Shown here in pieces: positions 17,760 through 26,363 of a DNA stretch of 64,000 bases. The position numbers were made by a program, and so were the translations under genes. The notes under the pieces were generated by a model. It saw only the letters and a program-made list of their open reading frames with translations, had not been told where the DNA came from and searched no databases. The stretch's first letter is position 1; every line of letters starts with the position of its first letter. Source of the stretch: Bradyrhizobium sp. U87765 SZCCT0048 (GTDB lineage Bacteria; Pseudomonadota; Alphaproteobacteria; Rhizobiales; Xanthobacteraceae). Location: NCBI RefSeq assembly GCF_018131225.1, contig NZ_JAFCMM010000002.1:868001-932000 (forward strand). Direction: 5' to 3'.

Positions 17760-17879
17760 GCGGATCGTCTCCTTGAGCGAACGGGGCGGCTGTCGTGCCT
17801 ATCCGCTGCAGTTGACGCCGTTGTGAGGAATTTGGTGCAGCCCGATGACAGGACGCACGCCCTACGAAACGTCGGCCAG

Positions 17880-17897
17880 TTGTCACGACCGCGTCAC
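17880..17897 (+). promoter_or_regulatory. Pho-box-like direct repeat upstream of the patatin gene
   Basis: TTGTCAC-N4-GCGTCAC, two GTCA cores 11 bases apart, as in PhoB boxes (CTGTCAT-N4-CTGTCAT). It lies 56 bases before the patatin start. The repeat also reads as GTCACGAC twice. Two mismatches per half-site make it a weak candidate, but it resembles the candidate upstream of phnG in this window. Confidence 0.3.
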
Positions 17898-17953
17898 GAC
17901 GACGCGGAATGCTGCGCCCGCTCATTTCGGGATCGCCGCCGACGAGGTGCTTC

Positions 17954-19114
17954 ATGGACGCGCGAACGACAGACCCTCATCCACTGGTCTTCCGCGGCTG
18001 GCGGCCCGACCGCTGCAATCGCATCGCCCTGGTGCTGCAGGGCGGCGGTGCTCTCGGCGCCTATCAAGCCGGCGTCTACCAGGCGCTGCACGAGGACGGC
18101 ATCGAGCCGGACTGGGTCTGCGGCGTCTCCATCGGCGCCATCAACTCGGCAATCATCGCCGGCAATCCGCCGGAGCGGCGGCTCGACCGGCTGCGTGAAT
18201 TCTGGGACCGCATCACCAGCCGCAAGGTCTGGCACTACACGCCGGACGGCGACATCTTCCGCAAGGTGCGCAACAGCGTCAGCTCATATCTCACGACCAC
18301 GCTGGGCCAGCCCGGCTTCTTCCGGCCGCACAACGTCAGCCCGTGGCTGAGCCCCGCCGGTGCGCGCACCGCGACCAGCTACTACGACACGACGCCGCTG
18401 CACGCCACGCTGCTGGATCTCGTCGACTTCGACCTGATCAACGCCCGCAAGATGCATTTTGCCGTCGGCGCCGTGAACGTGCTGACCGGCAACTTTCTCT
18501 ACTTTGACAACAAGAAGGAAGTCATCGGACCCGAACACGTGATGGCGAGCGGTGCGCTGCCTCCAGCCCTGCCGATGGTCAAGATCGGCACCGATCATTT
18601 CTGGGATGGCGGCATCGTGTCCAACACGCCGCTGCAGCATCTGCTCGACCAGCAGGACAAGACCAATTCGCTGGTATTCCAGGTCGACCTGTTCAGCGCG
18701 CGCGGCATGCTGCCGCGCGACATCCAGGAGGTTCTGGCCCGGCACAAGGACATCGTCTACTCCTCGCGCACCCGCCACAACACCGACATCTATCGCCGCG
18801 AGAACAATCTCAAGGCGGACCTCTACCGCGCACTCAACAAGATTCCCGACCACCAGCTCGGCGAGCGCGAGCGCGAACTGCGCGACAGCCTCAGGGATCT
18901 GCCGGAAATCACGATCCTGCAGCTGATCTACCAGCAGAAGGCCTACGAAGGCCACGCCAAGGACTACGAGTTCTCGGCGACATCGATGCGCGAGCACTGG
19001 CAGAGCGGCCTCGAGGACACCCGCCGCACCCTCAAACGTCGCGACTGGCTGGAGCTGCCCGAACCCGGCACCGGCATCGTGGTGCATGACGTGCACCGGG
19101 AGAACGGCTACTGA
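17954..19114 (+). CDS. Patatin-like phospholipase (DUF3734 type)
   Basis: 386-residue hydrolase with the patatin fold. The oxyanion loop LVLQGGGALGAYQAGVYQAL, the nucleophile elbow GVSIGAINSAII (Ser in GxSxG) and the catalytic Asp in WDGGIVSNTPL are all present. The C-terminal region of about 150 residues with YSSRTRHNTDIYRRENNLKADLY is characteristic of DUF3734 members. The start ATG at 17954 follows GAGGTG; an upstream ATG at 17909 is less likely. Acts on lipids, possibly membrane phospholipids or storage-granule lipids; divergent from adc. Confidence 0.9.
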   Translation: MDARTTDPHPLVFRGWRPDRCNRIALVLQGGGALGAYQAGVYQALHEDGIEPDWVCGVSIGAINSAIIAGNPPERRLDRLREFWDRITSRKVWHYTPDGDIFRKVRNSVSSYLTTTLGQPGFFRPHNVSPWLSPAGARTATSYYDTTPLHATLLDLVDFDLINARKMHFAVGAVNVLTGNFLYFDNKKEVIGPEHVMASGALPPALPMVKIGTDHFWDGGIVSNTPLQHLLDQQDKTNSLVFQVDLFSARGMLPRDIQEVLARHKDIVYSSRTRHNTDIYRRENNLKADLYRALNKIPDHQLGERERELRDSLRDLPEITILQLIYQQKAYEGHAKDYEFSATSMREHWQSGLEDTRRTLKRRDWLELPEPGTGIVVHDVHRENGY

Positions 19115-19136
19115 CGGAGCGCTGCGGCCGGCGCGC

Positions 19137-19748
19137 CTACCACAGCGACTGGCGCGCCCGCTCCGGCCAGATGCGGTCATACTCCGCGCCGCCGACGCGG
19201 TTCTCGCTCATCTCGGCGAGGATCTGTCCCGGCGTCGGCAGTGTCGATGGATCGACGCGCTTGTCGGGATTCCACAGATCGGAGCGTACGATCGCCCGCG
19301 CGCACTGGAAATAAATCTCGTCGATGTGGAACACGATCACCGAGCGCGGCGCCTTGCCTTCCATCCGGAACGTCTCGAGCAGCGCCGGATCGGCGGTGAG
19401 CTGCGCACGGCCATTGGCGCGCAACGTGGTGCCGGCGCCCGGGATCATGAACAACAGCGCGACGCGCGGGTCGCGCACGATGTTGCGCAGGGAATCGATC
19501 CGGTTGTTGCCGCGGCGATCGGGCATCATCAGCGTGCGCGCGTCGTGGATGCGCACGAAGCCGGCATGGTCGCCACGCGGCGAGCAGTCGAGCCCTTCGG
19601 GCCCGCTGGTCGCCAGCGCCACGAACGGCGAGCGCTCGATCAGGATGCGGTACAACGGGGTGACATGATCAGCCACCTTGGCCGTCGAGGTCTCCCCGGT
19701 CTCGCCGTAGATGGCCTCGAGCTGTTCAATGGTGGCGATGATTGACAC
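19137..19748 (-). CDS. FMN-dependent PPOX-type flavoprotein (pyridoxamine 5'-phosphate oxidase fold)
   Basis: 203-residue split-barrel flavoprotein. The pattern FVALATSGPEGLDCSPRGDHAGFVRI then RRGNNRIDSLRNIVRDPRVALLFMIPG is that of the MSMEG_1061-like PPOX family, which uses FMN or F420. The start is a GTG at 19748 with GGAGG eight bases upstream; this signal lies just after the phnN stop, so the gene is the last member of the C-P lyase operon. A TTG overlapping the phnN stop (19769) is the alternative. Its role in phosphonate metabolism is not known. Confidence 0.85.
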   Translation of the reverse strand: MSIIATIEQLEAIYGETGETSTAKVADHVTPLYRILIERSPFVALATSGPEGLDCSPRGDHAGFVRIHDARTLMMPDRRGNNRIDSLRNIVRDPRVALLFMIPGAGTTLRANGRAQLTADPALLETFRMEGKAPRSVIVFHIDEIYFQCARAIVRSDLWNPDKRVDPSTLPTPGQILAEMSENRVGGAEYDRIWPERARQSLW

Positions 19749-19765
19749 GTTGCTGTCCTCCGGTT

Positions 19766-20377
19766 TCAAGTCTCGCGGCGTGTGGCGACGACCGCTTCTC
19801 CGCGGATCGCCGCCAGCAGCTCACGGGCGTGGTCGTCGAGCGCGCCGACATTGTTGATGATCACATCGGGAGCAAACGCCGCCGTGTCGACGGCACGGTT
19901 GAGGCGATCGTCCAGGCGGCCGTCGCTGTCGCGGTTGCGCGACGCGAGGCGCTGCAGCAGCACCTCCGGCGGCGCCGTGATCAGCACGGCCGTCACCCCA
20001 GTGTAGGTCTGCCGTGCGTGCGCCACGACGGTACGGGACACATTGACCACGACCGTCCGCCCGGCTGCGAGATCACCCTCCATCGCCCGCCGCACGCCGT
20101 AGCTCAGGCCATGGGCCTGCCAGTGCAGGGCAAATGCGCCGTCCACAACAGCGCGCGCGAAGTCGTCGGCCGTCAGCGTTTCGTTGGGTTCGTGGGCAGA
20201 GCTCTGCCGCGTCACCACCCGCCTCGGAAACACCACGGACGGATCGTCTGCGCACGCCGCCTCGGCGCGACCGAGCAGCGCATCCTTGCCGGCGCCGCTC
20301 GGGCCCACCACCAGCACAAGCCGGCCGCTCCGGTCATCCCGCGCACGCTCCCCGCCCATGGTCGATGCCAATGTCAC
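19766..20377 (-). CDS. phnN: PhnN ribose 1,5-bisphosphate phosphokinase
   Basis: 203-residue kinase converting ribose 1,5-bisphosphate to PRPP, the last step of carbon salvage in the C-P lyase route. Guanylate-kinase-like P-loop LVLVVGPSGAGKDALL, then FPRRVVTRQSSAHEPNETLT. I place the start at GTG 20377, which overlaps the phnM stop as GTGA; ATGs at 20401 and 20359 are alternatives. Follows phnM and precedes the PPOX gene. Confidence 0.92.
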   Translation of the reverse strand: MTLASTMGGERARDDRSGRLVLVVGPSGAGKDALLGRAEAACADDPSVVFPRRVVTRQSSAHEPNETLTADDFARAVVDGAFALHWQAHGLSYGVRRAMEGDLAAGRTVVVNVSRTVVAHARQTYTGVTAVLITAPPEVLLQRLASRNRDSDGRLDDRLNRAVDTAAFAPDVIINNVGALDDHARELLAAIRGEAVVATRRET

Positions 20378-21528
20378 GCGACACGCTGCCCCGCCCGCCA
20401 CACGCTGCGGACCACCGGCACCTGGCCGGCGACATGGACGCGAATGACGTCGGCGCGCTTGCCGACGGCGATCTCGCCGCGGTCTCCGAGGCCGACGGCC
20501 TCCGCCGGACGCTTGGTGACGGTCCGCACCGCGGTGGCGAGGTCGATCGTCGGCACCCGTTCCGGCAGCTGCAGCGCCGCCATCAGCAGGCTGGAGGGAA
20601 TGTAGTCGGACGACAGGATGTCGAGCAGGCCCTCGCGTGCGAGATCGACCGCAGCGATATTGCCGGAGTGCGAGCCGCCGCGCACCACATTGGGGGCGCC
20701 CATCAGGATGCCGATGCCGGCCTGATGCAGCCCGCGCGCCGCTTCCATGGTGGTCGGGAACTCGGCGACCACGACACGGTCGCGAATGGCATCGCGCACA
20801 TTCTCGTCCGTAGTGTCGTCATGGCTCGCCAGCGGCACGTTGTGCGCGTGGGCGAGCGCGACGACGCCGCGCATGTTGGTCTCGGCATACTCGCGCTGGT
20901 GCGCGACGCGGCGGGCGAACATGACGTCGAGCTCGGCGTCGGTGAGGCCGCCGCTCTTGCCGCGATAATAATCGCGCAGCTTGACTTCGTCGCGGAACTG
21001 GCGCTGGCCCGGGGTATGGTCCATCAGCGACATCAACCGCACGTCGGGACGGTCCACCAGCCCGCGTGCCTCTTCGATGACGTTCGGCATCGGGATTTCG
21101 CAGCGCAGATGCAGGAAATGATCGGCGCGCAGCAGGCCGCCGTCACGCGCCGCTGCGATGGCAGCGGCAAGGATTTCGGCCTGGCCGTCGGCATCCGGCG
21201 CGCCCTCCTCGCGCCACACCCGCAGCGAGTCGAGCACCGTGGTGATGCCGCTGGTGGCGAGCTGGCCATCGTAGGAAATCACCGCCGCCACTGGATCCCA
21301 GTGCACCTTGGGGCGCGGCATGTAGTGCACCTCGAGGTGATCGGTGTGCAGCTCGATCAGGCCCGGCATCACCAGGTCACCGCCGGCGTCCTGCGCGCCC
21401 GCGGGCGCGGCGCCGTCGCCGATCTCCGCGACCTTGCCGCCGGACATCGCGATCCAGCCGCGTTCGATCACCCGGTCGGCAAGGACGATCCGGGCATTGC
21501 CGAGAACTGCCTCATTGGTATCGCTCAT
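20374..21528 (-). CDS. phnM: PhnM alpha-D-ribose 1-methylphosphonate 5-triphosphate diphosphatase
   Basis: 384-residue amidohydrolase-fold metal enzyme that removes pyrophosphate from the triphosphate intermediate of C-P lyase. Metal-site motifs: GLIELHTDHLEVHYMPRP, FLHLRCEI and PLASHDDTT; GAPNVVRGGSHSGN is specific for PhnM. Start MSDTNEAVL at 21528, 41 bases after phnL; the frame extends 15 codons upstream without a better signal. A second, diverged phnM lies at 31648-32838. Confidence 0.95.
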   Translation of the reverse strand: MSDTNEAVLGNARIVLADRVIERGWIAMSGGKVAEIGDGAAPAGAQDAGGDLVMPGLIELHTDHLEVHYMPRPKVHWDPVAAVISYDGQLATSGITTVLDSLRVWREEGAPDADGQAEILAAAIAAARDGGLLRADHFLHLRCEIPMPNVIEEARGLVDRPDVRLMSLMDHTPGQRQFRDEVKLRDYYRGKSGGLTDAELDVMFARRVAHQREYAETNMRGVVALAHAHNVPLASHDDTTDENVRDAIRDRVVVAEFPTTMEAARGLHQAGIGILMGAPNVVRGGSHSGNIAAVDLAREGLLDILSSDYIPSSLLMAALQLPERVPTIDLATAVRTVTKRPAEAVGLGDRGEIAVGKRADVIRVHVAGQVPVVRSVWRAGQRVA

Positions 21529-21569
21529 TGCTGGGTCACTGCCTTTCCTGCATCGTTGATTATCGCCGA

Positions 21570-22298
21570 TCACGCCGCCGCCGCAAACGATGTCACGTCG
21601 ACCAGGCGGTCGGCGATCAGTTCGCGCATCTCGTCATCGTGGACGATCGCCACGATGGCAACACCCTTCTGCTTCTTGGCCGCGATCAGGTCCACCACCA
21701 CGGCCCGGTTGACGGCGTCGAGCGACGCCGTCGGCTCGTCGAGCAGCAGGACCGGCAGATCGGAGATGAAGCCACGGGCGATGTTGACCCGCTGCTGCTC
21801 GCCGCCGGAGAACGTCGCGGGCGGCAACGCCCACAGCCGCTCCGGGATATTGAGGCGACGCAGCAGCACAGCTGCCTGGCCCTGGGCGTCGGCACGGCTG
21901 ACGCCGCCGGCGAGCAGCGGCTCCGCCACGACGTCGAGCGTCGCCACCCGCGGCACCGCCCGCAGGAACTGGCTGACATAGCCGATGGTCCGCCGCCGCA
22001 CGTCGAGCACCTGGCGCGGCTCGGCGGTCGCCAGATTGACCTGCCGGCCGAGATGGTGGATGCCGATCACGCCGCGGTCGCAGCGATAGTTGCCGAAGAT
22101 CATCTTCAGGATCGACGACTTGCCGGCGCCCGACGGCCCCGACAGCACCACACATTCACCGGCATCGACATGAAACGAGACGTTGCGCACCACCGGCAGC
22201 GTCACGCCGCCCTGCAGGTGCATGACGAAGCTCTTCTCTGCGCCGCGGACATCGATCAGCGGCACGGGGCCGGCGGCGGAAATATCGCTGGAAATCAT
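21570..22298 (-). CDS. phnL: PhnL C-P lyase complex ABC-type ATPase
   Basis: 242-residue ABC-family protein, a component needed with PhnGHIJ for C-P lyase action rather than transport. Walker A GPSGAGKSS, signature FSGGEQQRVNIARGF, Walker B LLLDEPTASLD; the insert SFVMHLQGGVTLPVVRNVSF near the N-terminus is typical of PhnL. The start at 22298 has GAGG six bases upstream; ATG 22310, overlapping the phnK stop as ATGA, is the alternative. Confidence 0.95.
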   Translation of the reverse strand: MISSDISAAGPVPLIDVRGAEKSFVMHLQGGVTLPVVRNVSFHVDAGECVVLSGPSGAGKSSILKMIFGNYRCDRGVIGIHHLGRQVNLATAEPRQVLDVRRRTIGYVSQFLRAVPRVATLDVVAEPLLAGGVSRADAQGQAAVLLRRLNIPERLWALPPATFSGGEQQRVNIARGFISDLPVLLLDEPTASLDAVNRAVVVDLIAAKKQKGVAIVAIVHDDEMRELIADRLVDVTSFAAAA

Positions 22299-22306
22299 TG
22301 CGGACC

Positions 22307-23116
22307 TCATGGCGGCAGGATCGAGGAGACGAGCAACTGGGTGTAGGGCTCGCGGGGATCGTCGAGCACCTGGTCGGTCAGGCCAGTCTCGATCACCTGG
22401 CCACCCTTCATCACCATGACGCGGTGCGACAGCAGCCGCGCCACGGCGAGATCGTGGGTCACCACGATGGCCGCGAGTCCGAGCTCGGCGACGAGGCTGC
22501 GCATCAGGTCGAGCAGGCGCGCCTGCACTGACACATCGAGACCGCCGGTCGGCTCGTCCATGAACACCAGCCGCGGTTCGGTGACGAGATTGCGGGCGAT
22601 CTGCAGCCGCTGGCGCATGCCGCCCGAATAGGTCCGGGGCGTGTCGTCAATGCGATCCGCGGCGATCTCGACCCGGCCGAGCCAGGTCGACGCGGTGTCA
22701 CGGATGCGGCCATAGTGGTTCCAGCCGACCGCCATCAGCCGCTCGCCGACGTTGGCGCCGGCGGAGACGCCCATGCGCAACCCCTGCGCCGGATCCTGGT
22801 GCACGAAGCCCCAGTCGGTGCGGAACAGGAAGCGCCGCTCGGCCTCGCCGAGATCGGTAAGGTCACGCGTCACACCGTCGCGCATGCGGTAGCGGACGCG
22901 GCCGCTCGTCGGCGCCAGCTGCCCCGACAGCATCTGCAGCAGCGTCGATTTTCCCGAACCGGACTCGCCGACGATCGCCAGTACCTCGCCCGGATAGAGC
23001 GAGAACGAGATATCGCGACAGGCCTGCACGCGGCCATAGGACTTGTTCAGGCCGTCTGCCAGCAGCAGCGGCTGGTCGCTGGTCTCGACGACCGCCATGG
23101 GAATGCCGTCAGTCAT
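22307..23116 (-). CDS. phnK: PhnK C-P lyase complex ABC-type ATPase
   Basis: 269-residue ABC ATPase that docks on the PhnGHIJ core in the known E. coli complex. Walker A GESGSGKST, signature TYSGGMRQRLQIARNL and Walker B LVFMDEPTGGLDVSVQ, the oligopeptide-type form usual for PhnK. The ATG at 23116 has GGAG seven bases upstream and overlaps the end of phnJ by 8 bases. Confidence 0.95.
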   Translation of the reverse strand: MTDGIPMAVVETSDQPLLLADGLNKSYGRVQACRDISFSLYPGEVLAIVGESGSGKSTLLQMLSGQLAPTSGRVRYRMRDGVTRDLTDLGEAERRFLFRTDWGFVHQDPAQGLRMGVSAGANVGERLMAVGWNHYGRIRDTASTWLGRVEIAADRIDDTPRTYSGGMRQRLQIARNLVTEPRLVFMDEPTGGLDVSVQARLLDLMRSLVAELGLAAIVVTHDLAVARLLSHRVMVMKGGQVIETGLTDQVLDDPREPYTQLLVSSILPP

Positions 23117-23993
23117 GGCGCGGCTCCGCATGCGGCGGGGCGCTCATCTCGCCATGATGGCCGGCGTCGCGGCGGGTTTCGCAATAGTCGGTGTCCGAGC
23201 ATACGAACATCCGGCCTCCCTTGTCGTCGGTGACGATTTCATCGAGATAGGAATCGCTCGCTCCGCACAGCGCGCAGGGCGCGTCGAAGCGATAGCGCGT
23301 GAACGGATGGTCTTCGAAATCGAGCGACACTACTTCGGTGTAGGGCGGCACGGCATAGATCCGCTTCTCGCGGCCGGCACCGAACAGCTGCAGCGCGGCG
23401 CAGTTGTCCATCTTCGGATTGTCGAATTTCGGCGTCGGCGATGGATCCATCACATAGCGCGCGCCGACCTTGACCGGATAGGCGTAGGCGGTGGCGATAT
23501 GGCCGAAGCGGGCGATATCCTCGTAAAGCTTGACATGCATCAGGCCGTATTCGGCGAGCGCATGCATGCGGCGCGTCTCGGTTTCGCGCGGCTCCAGGAA
23601 ACGCAGCGGCTCGGGGATCGGCACCTGGTAGACCAGCACCTGGCCGGCGTGCAGCGTCTCCTCGGGGATACGATGGCGCGTCTGGATCACGGTCGCATCC
23701 GCGGTGCGGGTCGTGGTCTCGACGCCGGCGGTCTTGGCGAAGAACTTGCGGATCGAGATCGCGTTGGTGGTGTCGTCCGATCCCTGATCGATCACCTTGA
23801 GCACGTCGTCGGGACCGAGGATGGCGGCCGTCACCTGCACGCCGCCGGTGCCCCAGCCATAGGGCATCGGCATTTCGCGGCTGGCGAACGGCACCTGGTA
23901 GCCGGGGATCGCGATCGCTTTGAGGATCGCGCGGCGGATCATCCGCTTGGTCTGCTCGTCGAGATAGGCGAAGTTGTAAGCGGGCGCGTTCAT
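23109..23993 (-). CDS. phnJ: PhnJ C-P lyase, radical SAM catalytic subunit
   Basis: 294-residue enzyme that cleaves the carbon-phosphorus bond of 5-phosphoribosyl-1-phosphonates, releasing methane in the case of methylphosphonate. The unusual iron-sulfur motif C-x2-C-x21-C-x5-C is intact at Cys 240, 243, 265 and 271. The glycine-rich MPYGWGTGGVQVT near residue 45 corresponds to the glycyl-radical region. The start overlaps the phnI stop as ATGA. The C-terminus is short and His-rich, as usual. Confidence 0.97.
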   Translation of the reverse strand: MNAPAYNFAYLDEQTKRMIRRAILKAIAIPGYQVPFASREMPMPYGWGTGGVQVTAAILGPDDVLKVIDQGSDDTTNAISIRKFFAKTAGVETTTRTADATVIQTRHRIPEETLHAGQVLVYQVPIPEPLRFLEPRETETRRMHALAEYGLMHVKLYEDIARFGHIATAYAYPVKVGARYVMDPSPTPKFDNPKMDNCAALQLFGAGREKRIYAVPPYTEVVSLDFEDHPFTRYRFDAPCALCGASDSYLDEIVTDDKGGRMFVCSDTDYCETRRDAGHHGEMSAPPHAEPRHD

Positions 23994-25096
23994 TCCGCGG
24001 CCTCCTTGACCACGTCGGCCGTTGCATTGGCCTCGGCGAATTCCTGACGCAGCTTGCGCAGCAGGCCGAGCTCCGACTGGAAATCGACATAGTGCGGCAG
24101 CTTGAGGTGCTCGACGAAGCCGGTCGACTGGACGTTGTCCGAGTGCGACATCACGAACTCCTCGTCCTGGGCCGGCGCGACCACGTCCTCGCCGAGTTCG
24201 CCCGCCCGCAGAGCGCGATCGACCAAGGCCATCGACATCGCCTTGCGCTCGGACTGGCCGAAGGCGAGACCGTAGCCGCGGGTGAAACACGGCGCTTCGG
24301 TCGCGGAGCCCTTGAACTGGTTGACCATCTGGCACTCGGTCAGCGCGACGGCGCCGAGCGGCACCACGAAGCCGGCATCCTCGGCAAAGAACTCGACCTC
24401 GACCTCGCCGAAGCGAATCTCGCCGGCGAACGGATGGTTGCGGCCGTAGCCGCGCTGGGTGGAATAGCCCAGTGCAAGCAGGAAGCCCTCATCGCCCCGC
24501 GCCAGATTCTGCAGCCGCAGATCGCGGCCGGCGGGAAAATTCAATGGCTCGCGGGTGAGATCGCCGACCGCGGCGCCCTCTTCCGCCGCTGGCGAAGCCT
24601 CGATCAGGCCATCGCGGCCGAGAATATCGGTCACGCGCGGCATCGGCGCGGTCGGTGCTTCCGCAACCGCGGGCTGTTCCGGCTCGTTGCCGGCAGCGAG
24701 CAACGGGTCCAGCAGGCGATGAGTATAGTCGAACGTCGGCCCGAGCACCTGTCCACCCGGAATGTCCTTGAACGTCGACGAGACGCGGCGCCGCACCTGC
24801 ATCTTGCCGGTATCGACCGCCTCGGTCGCGCCGAAGCGCGGCAACGTCGCGCGAAACGCGCGCAGCAGGAAGATCGCCTCGATCATGTCGCCACGCGCCT
24901 GCTTGATAGCCAGCGCCGCGAGTTCGCGATCGTACAGCGAGCCTTCGGTCATCACACGATCCACCCCGAGGCTGAGCTGCTCGGAGATCTGCGACAGCGT
25001 CACTTCGGGCACATCGCGATCGCCGCGCCGCTCATGCGCCAGCAGCCGATGGGCGTTCTCGATGGCGCGCTCGCCTCCCTTGACGGCGACGTACAT
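23990..25096 (-). CDS. phnI: PhnI C-P lyase core subunit (nucleosidase)
   Basis: 368-residue core subunit that, with PhnG, H and L, forms the phosphonate ribosyl triphosphate from ATP and phosphonate. MYVAVKGGERAIENAHRLLAHERRGD at the N-terminus and TRGYGLAFGQSERKAMSMALVDRAL are diagnostic. Overlaps phnJ by ATGA and is two bases from phnH. Confidence 0.96.
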   Translation of the reverse strand: MYVAVKGGERAIENAHRLLAHERRGDRDVPEVTLSQISEQLSLGVDRVMTEGSLYDRELAALAIKQARGDMIEAIFLLRAFRATLPRFGATEAVDTGKMQVRRRVSSTFKDIPGGQVLGPTFDYTHRLLDPLLAAGNEPEQPAVAEAPTAPMPRVTDILGRDGLIEASPAAEEGAAVGDLTREPLNFPAGRDLRLQNLARGDEGFLLALGYSTQRGYGRNHPFAGEIRFGEVEVEFFAEDAGFVVPLGAVALTECQMVNQFKGSATEAPCFTRGYGLAFGQSERKAMSMALVDRALRAGELGEDVVAPAQDEEFVMSHSDNVQSTGFVEHLKLPHYVDFQSELGLLRKLRQEFAEANATADVVKEAAE

Positions 25097-25098
25097 GC

Positions 25099-25704
25099 TC
25101 AGCTCTCCTTCGCAACGACCCGCGTGGTGCGGGGCAATGCCACGATGGCGTCATCCGCCGCGAGCACCAGATCCACCCCGCGGGGAAACAGCGTGTGATT
25201 GGCCGCGAGCGCGGCGACGAGATCCGCACCGAGCGGCGCCTGCAGCGTCGTCGCGCCGTCGATGCCGGGCCCACGCAGCTCGAACATCGGACCGCGGCCG
25301 AGATGGCTGACCTGCACGATCAGCGTCGTCGATCGGTCGGGATATTCGCCACTGCCGAGGGCAAAGCGGTCGAGCGGCAGCGCCGCGGCGATATCGCTGA
25401 CCAGCGCGAAATGGGCGATCGAAGGATCGCTGACGAGCGGCGCGCTGGTGTGGAACTTGAGCCACCTGGCGACGTCGGACGACGCCTCCATGGCCGGGTC
25501 CAGCCAGATCGGCGTGTCGTGATCGAACAGGGTGAGCGCGATTGCTGCGGTCGCCTGCATCAGCGGCGCCGGAGCGCCGGCGACCGTCGACACGCAATGC
25601 CGGGTGCCGGGACGCGCCATGGCCTCCATCACTGAGCGAAAGATCGATTGCGCCGACAGCACCTGCTGGGCGAACTTTGTCGGCAGTTCCGCGACCGTCG
25701 TCAT
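25099..25704 (-). CDS. phnH: PhnH C-P lyase core subunit
   Basis: 201-residue structural subunit of the PhnGHIJ core. Recognisable by FRSVMEAMARPGTRH in the N-terminal third and LPLDRFALGSGEYPDRSTTLIVQV in the middle. Three bases downstream of phnG and immediately upstream of phnI, in canonical order. Confidence 0.95.
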   Translation of the reverse strand: MTTVAELPTKFAQQVLSAQSIFRSVMEAMARPGTRHCVSTVAGAPAPLMQATAAIALTLFDHDTPIWLDPAMEASSDVARWLKFHTSAPLVSDPSIAHFALVSDIAAALPLDRFALGSGEYPDRSTTLIVQVSHLGRGPMFELRGPGIDGATTLQAPLGADLVAALAANHTLFPRGVDLVLAADDAIVALPRTTRVVAKES

Positions 25705-25707
25705 CGG

Positions 25708-26178
25708 TCAGCCCTCCCCACGCACCATGGTGTAGAAATCGACCCGCGTCGCCGCGGTCTCTGCCGCCCGATCGCGCCGGGCCTCCAGCATCTGCGCCCG
25801 CAGCGGCGCAATGATGTCGCGCTCCACGGCCTCGCCATGCGCGCCGGACTGCACCAGCGCGTCGCACAGCGCGATCAGCTCCGCCTTGCGGCGGTCGCGT
25901 CCAAGCACATAACCGAATCCGACTTCGCCGGTCGGCAGGCGCACAGCCGCACGCGACACCGTCGCCTCGCCGAGATTGAACGGTGCGCCATCGCCGCCGA
26001 CACGGCCGCGCATCATCACGAGGCCGTTTTCGGCCTCACGCAGGTTTTCATAGGCTGGCAGCGCAAGTGGCGCGAGCTTCTGCGCGATCGCGTCGACATC
26101 GCTGTGCGCGAGCACCGCCATGGCCGACTGACGGCGCTTCTGCAACTGGAGGTCGTCGTGGGGCTGACTGCTTGACAT
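25708..26178 (-). CDS. phnG: PhnG C-P lyase core subunit
   Basis: 156-residue subunit, first gene of the phnGHIJKLMN operon. The pattern RGRVGGDGAPFNLGEATVSRAAVRLPTGEVGFGYVLGRD is typical. Start MSSSQPHDD at 26178; an ATG further upstream would lie inside the operator. A perfect inverted repeat starts 10 bases before the start and a Pho-box-like site lies further upstream. Confidence 0.94.
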   Translation of the reverse strand: MSSSQPHDDLQLQKRRQSAMAVLAHSDVDAIAQKLAPLALPAYENLREAENGLVMMRGRVGGDGAPFNLGEATVSRAAVRLPTGEVGFGYVLGRDRRKAELIALCDALVQSGAHGEAVERDIIAPLRAQMLEARRDRAAETAATRVDFYTMVRGEG

Positions 26179-26187
26179 GGCCCGATC

Positions 26188-26215
26188 CAAGTTGTCTACT
26201 TTTCTAGACAACTTG
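26188..26215. promoter_or_regulatory. Perfect inverted repeat, candidate PhnF operator
   Basis: CAAGTTGTCTA and TAGACAACTTG, 11-bp perfect arms, separated by 6 bases, 9-37 bases upstream of phnG. GntR/HutC-type regulators such as PhnF bind TTGTCTA/TAGACAA-like repeats, and phnF is the divergent neighbour. Its place near the expected transcription start of phnG suits repression. Assignment to PhnF is inferred. Confidence 0.75.
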
Positions 26216-26228
26216 ATAGCCCCCGTCC

Positions 26229-26246
26229 ATGACTGTTTCGTGACGC
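26229..26246 (-). promoter_or_regulatory. Pho-box-like site upstream of phnG
   Basis: On the minus strand: GCGTCAC-N4-CAGTCAT, two GTCA cores 11 bases apart as in PhoB-binding boxes. It lies just upstream of the candidate PhnF operator, about 50 bases before phnG, where an activator replacing the -35 region would bind. Phosphate-starvation control of C-P lyase is well established; this particular site is a prediction. Confidence 0.5.
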
Positions 26247-26363
26247 GGGGATGATTTCTCGGCTATGGTTTTGCGGCGTTGCTTGCGGCGCGCCGGTTCT
26301 CGGGTAAGAGTGACCGCAGATGACGACAGCTGTTTTGCTTGCGGTGCGGAGCCGCCGCGCGCC

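Noticed and set aside
23109..24335. Extended phnJ frame of 408 residues
   Set aside because: The upstream part overlaps phnI out of frame; PhnJ starts at 23993, overlapping the phnI stop as ATGA.
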